64,000 nt of DNA from Escherichia ruysiae (GTDB lineage Bacteria > Pseudomonadota > Gammaproteobacteria > Enterobacterales > Enterobacteriaceae). How positions within the stretch are numbered: position 1 is the first letter of the stretch; each line of letters begins with the position of its first letter. The stretch lies in the NCBI RefSeq assembly GCF_902498915.1, contig NZ_CABVLQ010000001.1. The stretch is one strand, 5' to 3'. Shown in pieces: positions 54,127 through 62,051 of this stretch. The position numbers were made by a program, and so were the translations under genes. A model generated the notes under the pieces. That model had not been told where the DNA came from, made no database searches, and saw nothing but the letters and a program-made list of their open reading frames with translations.

Positions 54127-54776
54127 TTGTCGGTATACCTCTCTCGTTTGCTCAGTTGTTCAGGAATATGGTGCAGCAGCTCGCCATCACCACAGTAAAT
54201 GGCGGCATGATTCGGCACCGATGAACCAAAACAGCACAGCAGCACATCGCCCGGTTGTGCTGATGACAACGGCACCTGATACAGCCCTGTGGCCTCCAGA
54301 TTATCCAGATAGAGATTCTGACCGTGACGCCACCAGTCATCCTCGCGATGAAAATCCGGCATCTCAATCCCCGCCAGATGATAAGCATCCCGGAACAGCG
54401 TGTAACAGTCCGTCACCCCGTGCTCAAAGCGCCGCCCGGTGAGATGCGGCACACAGCGGAACTTATGAATCGTCCCCCGGCAGACCAGCCACCACGGCAA
54501 ATCACTCTGCACCTGCAGCCGCCGGTCGGCCTCACTCAGCCAGGGCAGACCACCGGGGTGGCTGTGGACCAGCGCCACAATCTCACCCTGCATTTCTGCC
54601 TGCAGCCAGTCTTCCGGCGACATACGGAAATACGCCTCCGGCTCACCGGAGATATTCACGCAGGGGAAATATCTTTCCCCCTCCGGCGTGCTTACCACGA
54701 AGCCGCACGACTCCGCTGGCGCACATCGCCGGGCGTGCGCCAGAATCGCTGATTCTGTCTCTGTCATGGGATTCAC
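54024..54776 (-). CDS. K: Tail tip assembly protein K, JAMM plus NlpC/P60 domains
   Basis: 250 aa from a GTG at 54776 that overlaps the L stop (GTGA); an ATG at 54767 is also possible. The N-terminal half is a Mov34/JAMM metalloprotease-like domain with EIVALVHSHPGGLPWLSEAD (Glu, His-x-His, Ser, Asp). The C-terminal half is an NlpC/P60 peptidase: Cys in GVTDCYTLFRDAY and His in VPNHAAIYCGDGELLHH. These probably process peptidoglycan or tail proteins. Confidence 0.92.
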   Translation of the reverse strand: MNPMTETESAILAHARRCAPAESCGFVVSTPEGERYFPCVNISGEPEAYFRMSPEDWLQAEMQGEIVALVHSHPGGLPWLSEADRRLQVQSDLPWWLVCRGTIHKFRCVPHLTGRRFEHGVTDCYTLFRDAYHLAGIEMPDFHREDDWWRHGQNLYLDNLEATGLYQVPLSSAQPGDVLLCCFGSSVPNHAAIYCGDGELLHHIPEQLSKRERYTDKWQRRTHSLWRHRAWHASAFTGICNDLAAASIFV

Positions 54777-55471
54777 TGCGAAAGTTTGTTAATGGAAAGG
54801 AAGCCGCCAAAGTTGCCGACGTTATTGCGAAACTTACAGCCGCTCAGGCATTTGCTGCATTTATCCTTCGTGATATCGGACGTCGGCTGATCATATTCAT
54901 CCGCGACCGCCGGACCGTGATAACCGCACTCATCACCGCGATAGGTCCAGGTGCAGGTGTTGGCCAGCATGATACGTCCCGGAAAAACGGCACCGTCCGT
55001 TTCCGTCGGCGTGGACAGTACAAAAGAGGCACTCACCGCGCTCAGTTCGCTGCACTGCTCGATGCGCCAGCGGCTGATCACCTCCTGCTCCGGATCGGCG
55101 TCACTGTTTCCGTTGACGAAGTTCACCGCATCCAGAAAACGGGCGTAAACCTTACGCCGGACCACCGTTCCTCCGACCAGACTCTGCAGGTCTTCCGCCA
55201 TCCCGGTGACCATGCCGTGCAGGTTAGAAACCGTCAGTGTCGGACGGGCAGCACTGCCCTTGCCGTTCAGTTCAAATCCCGTCCCCTGAATGGGGTATAC
55301 CTGATACTGCCGCCCCTGCCAGATAACCGGCTCACCTTTTTCGTTCTGCTCATTACAGAAAAAATAACGTTCACCACCGACCTCTGTCAGATCGATTTCC
55401 CAGAGCACCACCTGGGCTGACTGAGTGAGGCGTGTCGTCTCATGATGTGTTTCCTGTGGAATATCCTGCAT
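54773..55471 (-). CDS. L: Tail tip protein L (iron-sulfur type)
   Basis: 232 aa, as in lambda. The C-terminal part has a Cys series (CTWTYRGDECGYHG, then DKCSKCLSGCKFRNN) of the kind that holds a 4Fe-4S cluster in lambda gpL, followed by NVGNFGGFLSI. N-terminal domain begins MQDIPQETHHETTRLTQ. Part of the J-I-K-L tip. Confidence 0.94.
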   Translation of the reverse strand: MQDIPQETHHETTRLTQSAQVVLWEIDLTEVGGERYFFCNEQNEKGEPVIWQGRQYQVYPIQGTGFELNGKGSAARPTLTVSNLHGMVTGMAEDLQSLVGGTVVRRKVYARFLDAVNFVNGNSDADPEQEVISRWRIEQCSELSAVSASFVLSTPTETDGAVFPGRIMLANTCTWTYRGDECGYHGPAVADEYDQPTSDITKDKCSKCLSGCKFRNNVGNFGGFLSINKLSQ

Positions 55472-55480
55472 CAGAGCCTC

Positions 55481-55810
55481 CTATGCCACGACCTGTTCAA
55501 AATCTGCCGTTATGGTTACCCACAGCGCCCCCACGCTTGCCGACCATTTACGACAAACCACCCTGATCGGTTTCCAGTCATAAGGTGGCGTCCACTGAAA
55601 TGCACGGACGCCACCGTGCCGTTCCAGAAAGGCTTTTAAAGATGGGTGTTCACATTTACGAACACGTATCGTCACGCTGTAAGTCGACAACTGGTTATTC
55701 AGTCCCGCCGCACGACGCTGTTCATAACCATCGCCCAGCTTCACTGTCACCACTTTCGGCTCTGATACCACATTCATATCCGGGCGCACTTTCCAGTGAA
55801 ACGTCTCCAT
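55481..55810 (-). CDS. M: Minor tail protein M
   Basis: 109 aa, the lambda M length, with FHWKVRPDMNVVSEPKV and the family ending WTPPYDWKPIRVVCRKWS...FEQVVA. Works with L and the tape measure in tip assembly. Its start overlaps the H stop by one base. Confidence 0.94.
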   Translation of the reverse strand: METFHWKVRPDMNVVSEPKVVTVKLGDGYEQRRAAGLNNQLSTYSVTIRVRKCEHPSLKAFLERHGGVRAFQWTPPYDWKPIRVVCRKWSASVGALWVTITADFEQVVA

Positions 55811-58800
55811 TACCGATATGCTCCACTTAACCGACCACCATCACGGGCCTGCTGTTGCATAAAGTCCGCTGCCGCTTTTTTCCCGAGGTCATAAACCGCC
55901 TTCAGGGCAGCCGGACCTATCTGCCCGTTCGTGCCATCGTTATTGATCTCGATGTTGTACTGCGGGGAAAACATCGCCATACCTGAACCCCCAATATCCG
56001 CCACAACCCCCAGCTTACCGTCAGCACCACGACGCAATGGCAGAATGGCTTCAGGTCCCGCTTCCCCCATCACACCCGCGCCTTTTGCAAAAGCAAAAAA
56101 CGTCGGACGGTTAACCACCGTGCCACTGTAACGACTCAAATCAGCAGACTGATAAATCCCCCCATTGGCATTCAGGGAAAGGCTGCTGAGATCAAATCCC
56201 AGTACACTGCCAATCCCTTTTATCGATTTCATCATGGTTGCCTGCGCCAGGATTTTCGCCATATCTGACAGCACAGAAGAGGTGAAGGATTTGAAATTGA
56301 GTTTGCCGGTAGTGACAAAAGTTGCCAGGCCATTTCCCATGTTGCTGAAGGCTGACGAGAACACCTGTTCTGCTGTTTCTGCCGTATTATCTGCATCCAC
56401 GGTAAAATCCTGAAATGCACGCAGGACTCCGTTTTTCCAGTTACCCTGCACAACTTCAAGCTGTTGCCAGTAACGGCGATTCTCATTCAGTTGTCGGTTC
56501 AGGCTCTCCGTCAGCGCCTGCTCGGCCTTTCTGTAGTCATCCGTGTTATATGTCCCTTTCTGCTCACTATCCCGCCTCAACTGCTCCAGCTGTTGCTGGT
56601 ATTTCTGGCGAAGACTCAGTTGTACCTGATATCGCTGTCGCTGCTGATCACCCATACCCACCGTGGCGATATCCAGGTCATGTTGCTGACGCTGAGCGCG
56701 CTCTTCTTCAGCCAGTTGACTGGTCAGCTGAATTGTTTTTTTCTTCAGCTCGTTGAGTGCCGTCTGTTTCTGAAGCTCCTGCTGTTTTACATCCAGCAGC
56801 GTCAGTGCCTGAATCAGTTCATCTTTACGGGCCAGCACACTCTTTTCATCTGCCGTCAGTTTTTTCCCGTCCAGGTCGCTGATGCGCTGCTGCAGAGCCA
56901 GAAGCTGTTTATGCGCTTCTGTCATCCTTTCCGTGGCAATGCCTGCTGACTGTCTGGCAGCAGCAATCTGTCCTTCCACCTGTGCCTGTTGCTGACTGTA
57001 CTGCAGCAATAACCGGGTGGCCTCATCATTACGGGTTTCACGTGTTTTTTTCTTACCGGATGCCAGGGCTTTCTCGTAACGTTCATTTTCACGTTGTATC
57101 GCCGCATCCCTGACAGCCTGATCTGCGTACTGCATGGCATTAATACGCGCAATTTCACGCTGATGTCGTGCTGCTTCCGTTTCATTCATCCGGTTCAGTG
57201 CAGCATTTTCAGCATTACGGCGTTTCTGTTGCTCCTGATAATTCCGCTCTGCCTGCTCTTTTGCATCCTGCAAATCCTTCTGGCGTTTTTTCTCCTGAAG
57301 ATCGTTAAGACGCTGCTGATCGTATTCAACCTGAGAAGATGATGCCGTCCAGGGGAGTCTTTTCGCCCGCGACACTTTCTCCTGTAAAGCGGCAATCTGT
57401 TCATCCAGCGAGTCTTCACGACCAATATTCATGGCCGCATCCCAGAAACGACTCCACAAATCAGACAGATACTTCAGCGTACTGCCAAGCGCATTGAGGT
57501 TATTATCAATATCCGCAGTACGCCGACCGGTTTCCTCTGCCAGTGCAGACATGGCTATCCGTGCAGCATCACTGGACCGCCCCTGCTCCCCAAGGACGCG
57601 TATCTGCTCAAGCTGAGTGGCAGTAAGAAAATGCAGCTCATTGTCCAGAGCCTTCGCGGCATTTACAGGATCATCCTTCAGCCGCTTAAACTGATTTATG
57701 GTATCGCTGACCGACTGGCCAACCGATCGCTCCATCTGTGCGGCAGCTCTCGCCACCATACCGATATCGTTTCCACGAAATGCACCACTCCCCACCACCT
57801 GAGCCAGCGCACCGGCTGCAGCATGTTGCGTGATACCATTCCCGGAAATAGCACGACTGAGCGTCCACAGCTGCCCGGCAGTGACTCCGGCATAATGCCC
57901 CGTCAGCGACAACTGGCGGTTAAATTCTTCCCCCTCCTTCTGACCGTCATACCAGGCTTTACCCAGACCATAGACGGCCGCAGCAATACCGCCAATAACC
58001 CCGCCAAGCATCATGCCTTTCTGTGACATTAGTGTGTCTATCCATCCGGCACGGTTAGCCAGCGTTATCCCGGATCCCCTCAGCGCCCCTAAATTGCCGC
58101 GGGCCAGTTCACCTATCAGAACGCCTATCTCCTGGCGGGCTGCTGCACTTTTCAGACCCAGCGAATGCGTGGCTTTTCCTGCCTGCTCCATTTTGCGGAT
58201 ATACACTTCTGCAGCACTGCTTACCCCCAGCTGGGCTGCCTTAGCACGAAGCAACTCAGAAGATGAAAGATTCAGGCGGGTTGCCTGCTCTTTAAGCTGA
58301 CGGATAAACGCCACTTTCTGTCGGGTAGCCTCTTCCTCAGCCTGTGTAAGAACACGGGTTTTCGCAGTAACCTCAGAAATCAGCGCCAGATAATCCTGCT
58401 GACCAATCCCGCCACTGTTTCTGGCCTGTCGGATCTGCTGCTGAATACGCTGTAATTCCTGCAGCCCCGCACTGGCCTGTTTCACACTGTCAATCTGACG
58501 ATAAAACGCAGCAGCCGCTTTATCCTGAGCCTCCGCCAGAGCCATGGCCTGCGCCTGTTCCTCGCGCATTTTCTGGCTCAGTGCCTCCATGCGCTGGCGG
58601 GTTTTCTCCACCTCGCGGGCCATGCGTTCATGAGCCTGTGCGTTCTTCTCCACCGTCTGCGCATGGACGGATGCGGCTGTTGCAGCCGAAGAAGCTGCCT
58701 GCGTTGTCTGCCGGGCGGCCTGAGTCTGACGCTCCATAAAACGCTGCATACGGGCAGAAGACCGTTCTGCATCGCTGGCTGCACCATTCAGAAGGTTTTT

Positions 58801-58875
58801 GATACGGGGAATTTCATTTTTAAACTCTGCCGCATCAATCCCCAAATCAATGACCAGGTTGGCTATCTGGTCCAT
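55810..58875 (-). CDS. H: Tape measure protein H
   Basis: Sets tail length. The ATG at 58875 (MDQIANLVIDLGID) lies 8 bp after GGAGG; 1021 aa. Long coiled-coil stretches rich in Gln/Ala/Glu/Arg dominate (about 40-200, 480-790). A membrane-like helix lies near 270-290 (GMMLGGVIGGIAAAVYGLG), and the C-terminus ends with DGTNGQIGPAALKAVYDLG, as in lambda H. The N-terminal third differs from lambda. Confidence 0.93.
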   Translation of the reverse strand: MDQIANLVIDLGIDAAEFKNEIPRIKNLLNGAASDAERSSARMQRFMERQTQAARQTTQAASSAATAASVHAQTVEKNAQAHERMAREVEKTRQRMEALSQKMREEQAQAMALAEAQDKAAAAFYRQIDSVKQASAGLQELQRIQQQIRQARNSGGIGQQDYLALISEVTAKTRVLTQAEEEATRQKVAFIRQLKEQATRLNLSSSELLRAKAAQLGVSSAAEVYIRKMEQAGKATHSLGLKSAAARQEIGVLIGELARGNLGALRGSGITLANRAGWIDTLMSQKGMMLGGVIGGIAAAVYGLGKAWYDGQKEGEEFNRQLSLTGHYAGVTAGQLWTLSRAISGNGITQHAAAGALAQVVGSGAFRGNDIGMVARAAAQMERSVGQSVSDTINQFKRLKDDPVNAAKALDNELHFLTATQLEQIRVLGEQGRSSDAARIAMSALAEETGRRTADIDNNLNALGSTLKYLSDLWSRFWDAAMNIGREDSLDEQIAALQEKVSRAKRLPWTASSSQVEYDQQRLNDLQEKKRQKDLQDAKEQAERNYQEQQKRRNAENAALNRMNETEAARHQREIARINAMQYADQAVRDAAIQRENERYEKALASGKKKTRETRNDEATRLLLQYSQQQAQVEGQIAAARQSAGIATERMTEAHKQLLALQQRISDLDGKKLTADEKSVLARKDELIQALTLLDVKQQELQKQTALNELKKKTIQLTSQLAEEERAQRQQHDLDIATVGMGDQQRQRYQVQLSLRQKYQQQLEQLRRDSEQKGTYNTDDYRKAEQALTESLNRQLNENRRYWQQLEVVQGNWKNGVLRAFQDFTVDADNTAETAEQVFSSAFSNMGNGLATFVTTGKLNFKSFTSSVLSDMAKILAQATMMKSIKGIGSVLGFDLSSLSLNANGGIYQSADLSRYSGTVVNRPTFFAFAKGAGVMGEAGPEAILPLRRGADGKLGVVADIGGSGMAMFSPQYNIEINNDGTNGQIGPAALKAVYDLGKKAAADFMQQQARDGGRLSGAYR

Positions 58876-59199
58876 AACGCACACCTCCGGAAATACCTTC
58901 CCCAAGATGCATCAGTTCTTCGTCCGTTCGCTCCGGTATCCCGTTCTCTTCCGGTAAAAGGCTGAAATCAGCCACCGCAGCATCACTGCTGCCGGACACC
59001 ATTCTCACGATCAATGCCTTCAGCGAGGCAAACTGCGCATCCATCCACACATCACTGAAGCTCTGCATCCGGAAATAATCGCCCCACTCACCAAGCTCAG
59101 TGGCCGACATTTCCGACAGCATCCGCCGCCAGTCTGCCCGCCGGAACTCCCGGGCAAGCCGCATGACAAACTGCATTTCCCGCGTCAGGACTTTTCCGG
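58847..59199 (-). CDS. T: Tail assembly chaperone extension T (made as GT by -1 frameshift)
   Basis: The T frame is open from before the G stop and lies in the -1 frame relative to G. From the slip site it reads GKVLTREMQFVMRLAREF and continues ~115 residues to YGPDSQPGH, with ELGEWGDYFRM and the lambda T-like GEGISGGVRYGPD. T is made only as a GT fusion in lambda and recruits the tape measure for tail tube assembly. An internal ATG at 59176 has no ribosome-binding site. It overlaps the H start by ~29 bp. Confidence 0.88.
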
Positions 59200-59571
59200 C
59201 GTCAGCGCCTCATGCTCATCATCCACAGCATTATCAATGGCCCCCATACCGCTCAGCGACAGAACCATCTCCGCCCCCGCACCCAGGGCATCATACGACC
59301 ATGTTGTAATAACGGATGCGCAAAGCGTCTCTACATCCTTAGACTGATCCGCATTCCACAGTGAGCGGGAAACCAGCCAGGCATTGATATCCATCCCCAT
59401 CCGCAGAAAAGCAATCTGTCGTTCAGCCTCCGGCAGTTCTCCCTCCCCGGCATCAAACTTTGCCGTTCGCTGCTGAACAAACGTCAGATATTCAATTCTC
59501 TGCAGCCCGGACAGCTCACTGAGCACCACGGACTGTTTTTCATAATTAAACGTGTCCTGTTTCAGAAACAT
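59185..59571 (-). CDS. G: Tail assembly chaperone G
   Basis: The ATG at 59571 (MFLKQDTFNYEK) has GGAG 6 bp upstream and matches the lambda G start; 128 aa. The conserved part VLSELSGLQRIEYLTF aligns with lambda G. It coats the tape measure during tail assembly. A fraction of ribosomes shifts at GGAAAAG to give GT. An upstream in-frame start at 59613 lies in the V terminator and is rejected. Confidence 0.92.
   Translation of the reverse strand: MFLKQDTFNYEKQSVVLSELSGLQRIEYLTFVQQRTAKFDAGEGELPEAERQIAFLRMGMDINAWLVSRSLWNADQSKDVETLCASVITTWSYDALGAGAEMVLSLSGMGAIDNAVDDEHEALTPEKS
59191..59197 (-). promoter_or_regulatory. Programmed -1 ribosomal frameshift site of G/T
   Basis: Minus-strand GGAAAAG lies 4 bases before the G stop. 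G-frame codons are CCG GAA AAG TCC TGA; slipping back one base gives GTC CTG ACG in the T frame. Lambda uses GGGAAAG. Here the first triplet is not homopolymeric, but the Lys codon can still re-pair (AAG to AAA). Confidence 0.75.
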
Positions 59572-59587
59572 CATGTTCTCCACCTGC

Positions 59588-59611
59588 AAAAAAGCCCCGC
59601 ATAACCGGGGC
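59588..59611 (-). terminator. Terminator between V and G
   Basis: On the minus strand GCCCCG pairs with CGGGGC around GTTATG-type loop bases and is followed by TTTTTTGC. Confidence 0.75.
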
Positions 59612-59631
59612 AAATGATGAGTATCGTCCTG

Positions 59632-60375
59632 TTAACCTGCTGCGCTGACAGTCACCGCAGTCACAGCCACAAAATTCCCGTCAGCGGTCATGCCCACAAT
59701 GCTGACACTGCCCTGCTTCACGCCTTTTACCGTGGCCACAAGTCCGTTCAGGGTAACCGTGGCAGTCTGTGGATCTGACGAATGCACACTGATCGCTTTG
59801 TCACTGGCTCCGTCAGGTTTTACTGTAAAGGTCAGCGTGGTGGTTGCTCCCACTTTTACACTGGCAGACGCCGGTGATACTGTCAGCCCGGTAACGCTCA
59901 CGGTTTCAGTGCCTTCCTCTGCCAGATACGGACGCCCCACACCGCTGATTTTCACAGTGCGGGTCATCACGTCTTTTGAGGCAATGGTTTTACCCAGTGA
60001 GCTCAGCCAGCCACGGAAAACATCAACAGTGCCGTTGGGATATTTGATACGAAACGCGCAGACTTCACCGGAGTCGAACAACTGAACCAGTTTTTTCTGC
60101 CCGCTGTCACCCGGACGCCAGGCCAGCGTCGCCGAAGTATCACCAACGGATTTCTGCCCCTGGGTTGTCGTTTTCCAGTCTGCATCTTCATCATCGAGAT
60201 AAGTGTCATCTTCTGCATCAGCGGTCATTTCGCCAGGTTGCAGATCCTTCACCATCGCAAGACGCAGCCAGTCAGTGTCCGACAAAGGGTTCGCAAACGC
60301 ATCGCCGTTGCCGGTATACATCCAGAACGTCGTCCCCGCACCTTTCGTCTTTGCCAGTGGATTTGGTGTGGTCAT
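59632..60375 (-). CDS. V: Major tail tube protein V
   Basis: 247 aa from ATG 60375 (MTTPNPLAKTKGAG) preceded by AAGGAGG. The tube domain (1-~155) has the lambda V motifs NPLSDTDWLRLAMVKDL and SYLDDEDADW-like DTYLDDEDADW. The C-terminal ~85 residues are a bacterial Ig-like (Big_2) domain (VTGLTVSPASASVKVGATTTL) displayed on the tail surface. Intact. Confidence 0.95.
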   Translation of the reverse strand: MTTPNPLAKTKGAGTTFWMYTGNGDAFANPLSDTDWLRLAMVKDLQPGEMTADAEDDTYLDDEDADWKTTTQGQKSVGDTSATLAWRPGDSGQKKLVQLFDSGEVCAFRIKYPNGTVDVFRGWLSSLGKTIASKDVMTRTVKISGVGRPYLAEEGTETVSVTGLTVSPASASVKVGATTTLTFTVKPDGASDKAISVHSSDPQTATVTLNGLVATVKGVKQGSVSIVGMTADGNFVAVTAVTVSAAG

Positions 60376-60385
60376 TACCACCTCC

Positions 60386-60787
60386 TTAATTCGTGTACGT
60401 GATCTGGTACGTGATTTCCGCCATCGCCCAGGTGGCCATCTCATTATCACGTTGATAGTTAAAACCGAGTGGGATCAGGGTGTCGATGAGTCCGGAAAGT
60501 GCCGGTATATCATTCAGGGCAGGGAAAATGGTGCTCTCCATCCACATATCCAGCTCTGAATCCAGTGCCTGTGCCCGGATGAAGACGGCAATATGCAGAA
60601 CAGCCTGCCAGTCATCTTCATCCGTCATTTTTCCGGTGTACTGAGCATCACTCAGCCACACCGCCACGGCAGGCAGTTCCTGCGCATCAATAAATGCCGG
60701 AAGCCCGTCAAAAAACGTGGCGCTGTCTCCACACTGTTCCCGAAGGCGTGCCAGTACGGCCTGGCGGATTTGTGTATGTCGGTTCAT
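60386..60787 (-). CDS. U: Tail terminator protein U
   Basis: 133 aa from the ATG at 60787, which overlaps the Z stop (ATGA). Motifs FFDGLPAFIDAQELPAVAVW, WQAVLHIAVF and ALDSELDMWMES correspond to lambda U. It stops tail polymerisation and joins the head connector. Confidence 0.94.
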   Translation of the reverse strand: MNRHTQIRQAVLARLREQCGDSATFFDGLPAFIDAQELPAVAVWLSDAQYTGKMTDEDDWQAVLHIAVFIRAQALDSELDMWMESTIFPALNDIPALSGLIDTLIPLGFNYQRDNEMATWAMAEITYQITYTN

Positions 60788-61362
60788 CGGGTCAGCCATA
60801 ACCTCAGTTGTTGTTTCAGTGCATACCCCAGCTGTTTCGGCATTTCCGCAGCAATGATGTGGTCGCGGGCATCTTCAAATGCCTGTGTCAGCGGTCCGGA
60901 CAGCGGGATTTTCACCACATCAATGGGGTAACGATTTTTGCCATCAATACGTCGCATCACATGCCAGCGACCATTCGCCAGTTGCTGAATAAACGCATCC
61001 CGGAAAAGATATTTACCCACCTTCAGCACACTGCCACGGTACTGCAGTTTTCCACCACGCCGGGCCAGTCTGACCCGGGCTGTCCCTAGCTTAATGGCGG
61101 GCAGATTGCCCCGGTTAACGCGGATCCTGGCCGTCATTTTTCCTGACGGACTGGCTTTAAACACCCGGACACGCTGACGTACCAGTTTCAGGGGGATCCC
61201 TTTCACCTGGTTATCTCCCGCAACGGTATTCCCGGCAACCTGCCGGGTGGCAACCGAGACCGCTTTCTGTGCCACACGGTTTATCGCCCATGCGCTGGCC
61301 TGTGGCACCATACGGGTATCAAGGCTGTTCAGATTGCGGATGGCATTCTCAAGCCCCTTCAT
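60784..61362 (-). CDS. Z: Tail completion protein Z
   Basis: 192 aa, the length of lambda Z. Basic, with DTRMVPQASAWAINRVAQKA at the N-terminus and KQLGYALKQQLRLWLTR at the end. Z acts in the last step of tail maturation and DNA positioning in lambda. The stop overlaps the U start. Confidence 0.9.
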   Translation of the reverse strand: MKGLENAIRNLNSLDTRMVPQASAWAINRVAQKAVSVATRQVAGNTVAGDNQVKGIPLKLVRQRVRVFKASPSGKMTARIRVNRGNLPAIKLGTARVRLARRGGKLQYRGSVLKVGKYLFRDAFIQQLANGRWHVMRRIDGKNRYPIDVVKIPLSGPLTQAFEDARDHIIAAEMPKQLGYALKQQLRLWLTR

Positions 61363-61373
61363 CCCACACCTCT

Positions 61374-61649
61374 TTACTCAATAAAGATCATTGGCTTACC
61401 GTTAAAACGTTCATGCCGTGTGACCGTCCATTGTTGTCCGTCATAAACAACGCGATCCCCGCGCCGTGGGCGGTATCCCGAAGAAAACACCACCAGAGAG
61501 ACCGCAGGTCCGGACAGAGCATTCAGCTCTGCCAGTGTTTCTCCCGGGATCACAGTCATATCGACATCATTAATCGAGGCTGTCTTTCCCATCTTTCTGA
61601 CCGTGATCGCATCCATACGCGCTGCCAGCCGGGAAAAGGGATCAGACAT
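61374..61649 (-). CDS. FII: Head-tail joining protein FII-like
   Basis: 91 aa, shorter than lambda FII, with the family beta-barrel features (SSGYRPRRGDRVVYDGQQWTV). It connects the head completion complex to the tail. Overlaps the upstream DUF2190 gene by 8 bases. Assignment rests on position between Z and the capsid genes and on the RRGD-V-YDG motif. Confidence 0.75.
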   Translation of the reverse strand: MSDPFSRLAARMDAITVRKMGKTASINDVDMTVIPGETLAELNALSGPAVSLVVFSSGYRPRRGDRVVYDGQQWTVTRHERFNGKPMIFIE

Positions 61650-61965
61650 TGAGTTTTACCGGCACTTCTTCTGCACTGGTTCCGGCATCTGCCCATACAA
61701 CCCCGACCAGCGGATCAGAGCCGCTGTTAGTCAGCTGAACTTTTCCTGACTTCAGATAAACCTTCTTACCCGTTTTCATGTCATCCGTTTTCAGCTTAGG
61801 CAGCATAAACACACCTTCGGTTATGCCGTCGCCTGTTTCTCCCTGTGGAATATCGGTCAGCGCCACCGCAAAAACATCACCCACCCGCACCAGATCTCCG
61901 CTGCTGATGGCTGCACTGGCAACAATCGCCACCGTTTTTCCTTCTTCTACAAAATTCTTTGCCAT
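61642..61965 (-). CDS. DUF2190 capsid cement/decoration protein
   Basis: 107 aa from ATG 61965 (MAKNFVEEGKTVAIVASAAISSGDLV), with GGAG 6 bp upstream. The DUF2190 pattern (hydrophobic beta strands, DIPQGETGDGITEGVFMLPK, KVYLKSG) matches small capsid-stabilising proteins coded directly after major capsid genes. It takes the place of lambda D/FI in this operon. Confidence 0.85.
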   Translation of the reverse strand: MAKNFVEEGKTVAIVASAAISSGDLVRVGDVFAVALTDIPQGETGDGITEGVFMLPKLKTDDMKTGKKVYLKSGKVQLTNSGSDPLVGVVWADAGTSAEEVPVKLNV

Positions 61966-62008
61966 AACTGTCTCCGCACAGCCCCGTTCAGGGGCTGATT
62001 TCAGGTAC

Positions 62009-62028
62009 AAAAAAAGCCCTTACGGGCC
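62009..62028 (-). terminator. Terminator after the capsid gene
   Basis: On the minus strand GGCCC-GTA-AGGGCT is followed by TTTTTTTG. It lies just beyond the capsid stop. Confidence 0.65.
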
Positions 62029-62051
62029 ATCAGAGTTGTTGTCTGCGACGT

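Noticed and set aside
59572..59613. Upstream start extending G to 142 aa
   Set aside because: It would begin within the V terminator hairpin; the ATG at 59571 has GGAG and matches lambda G.
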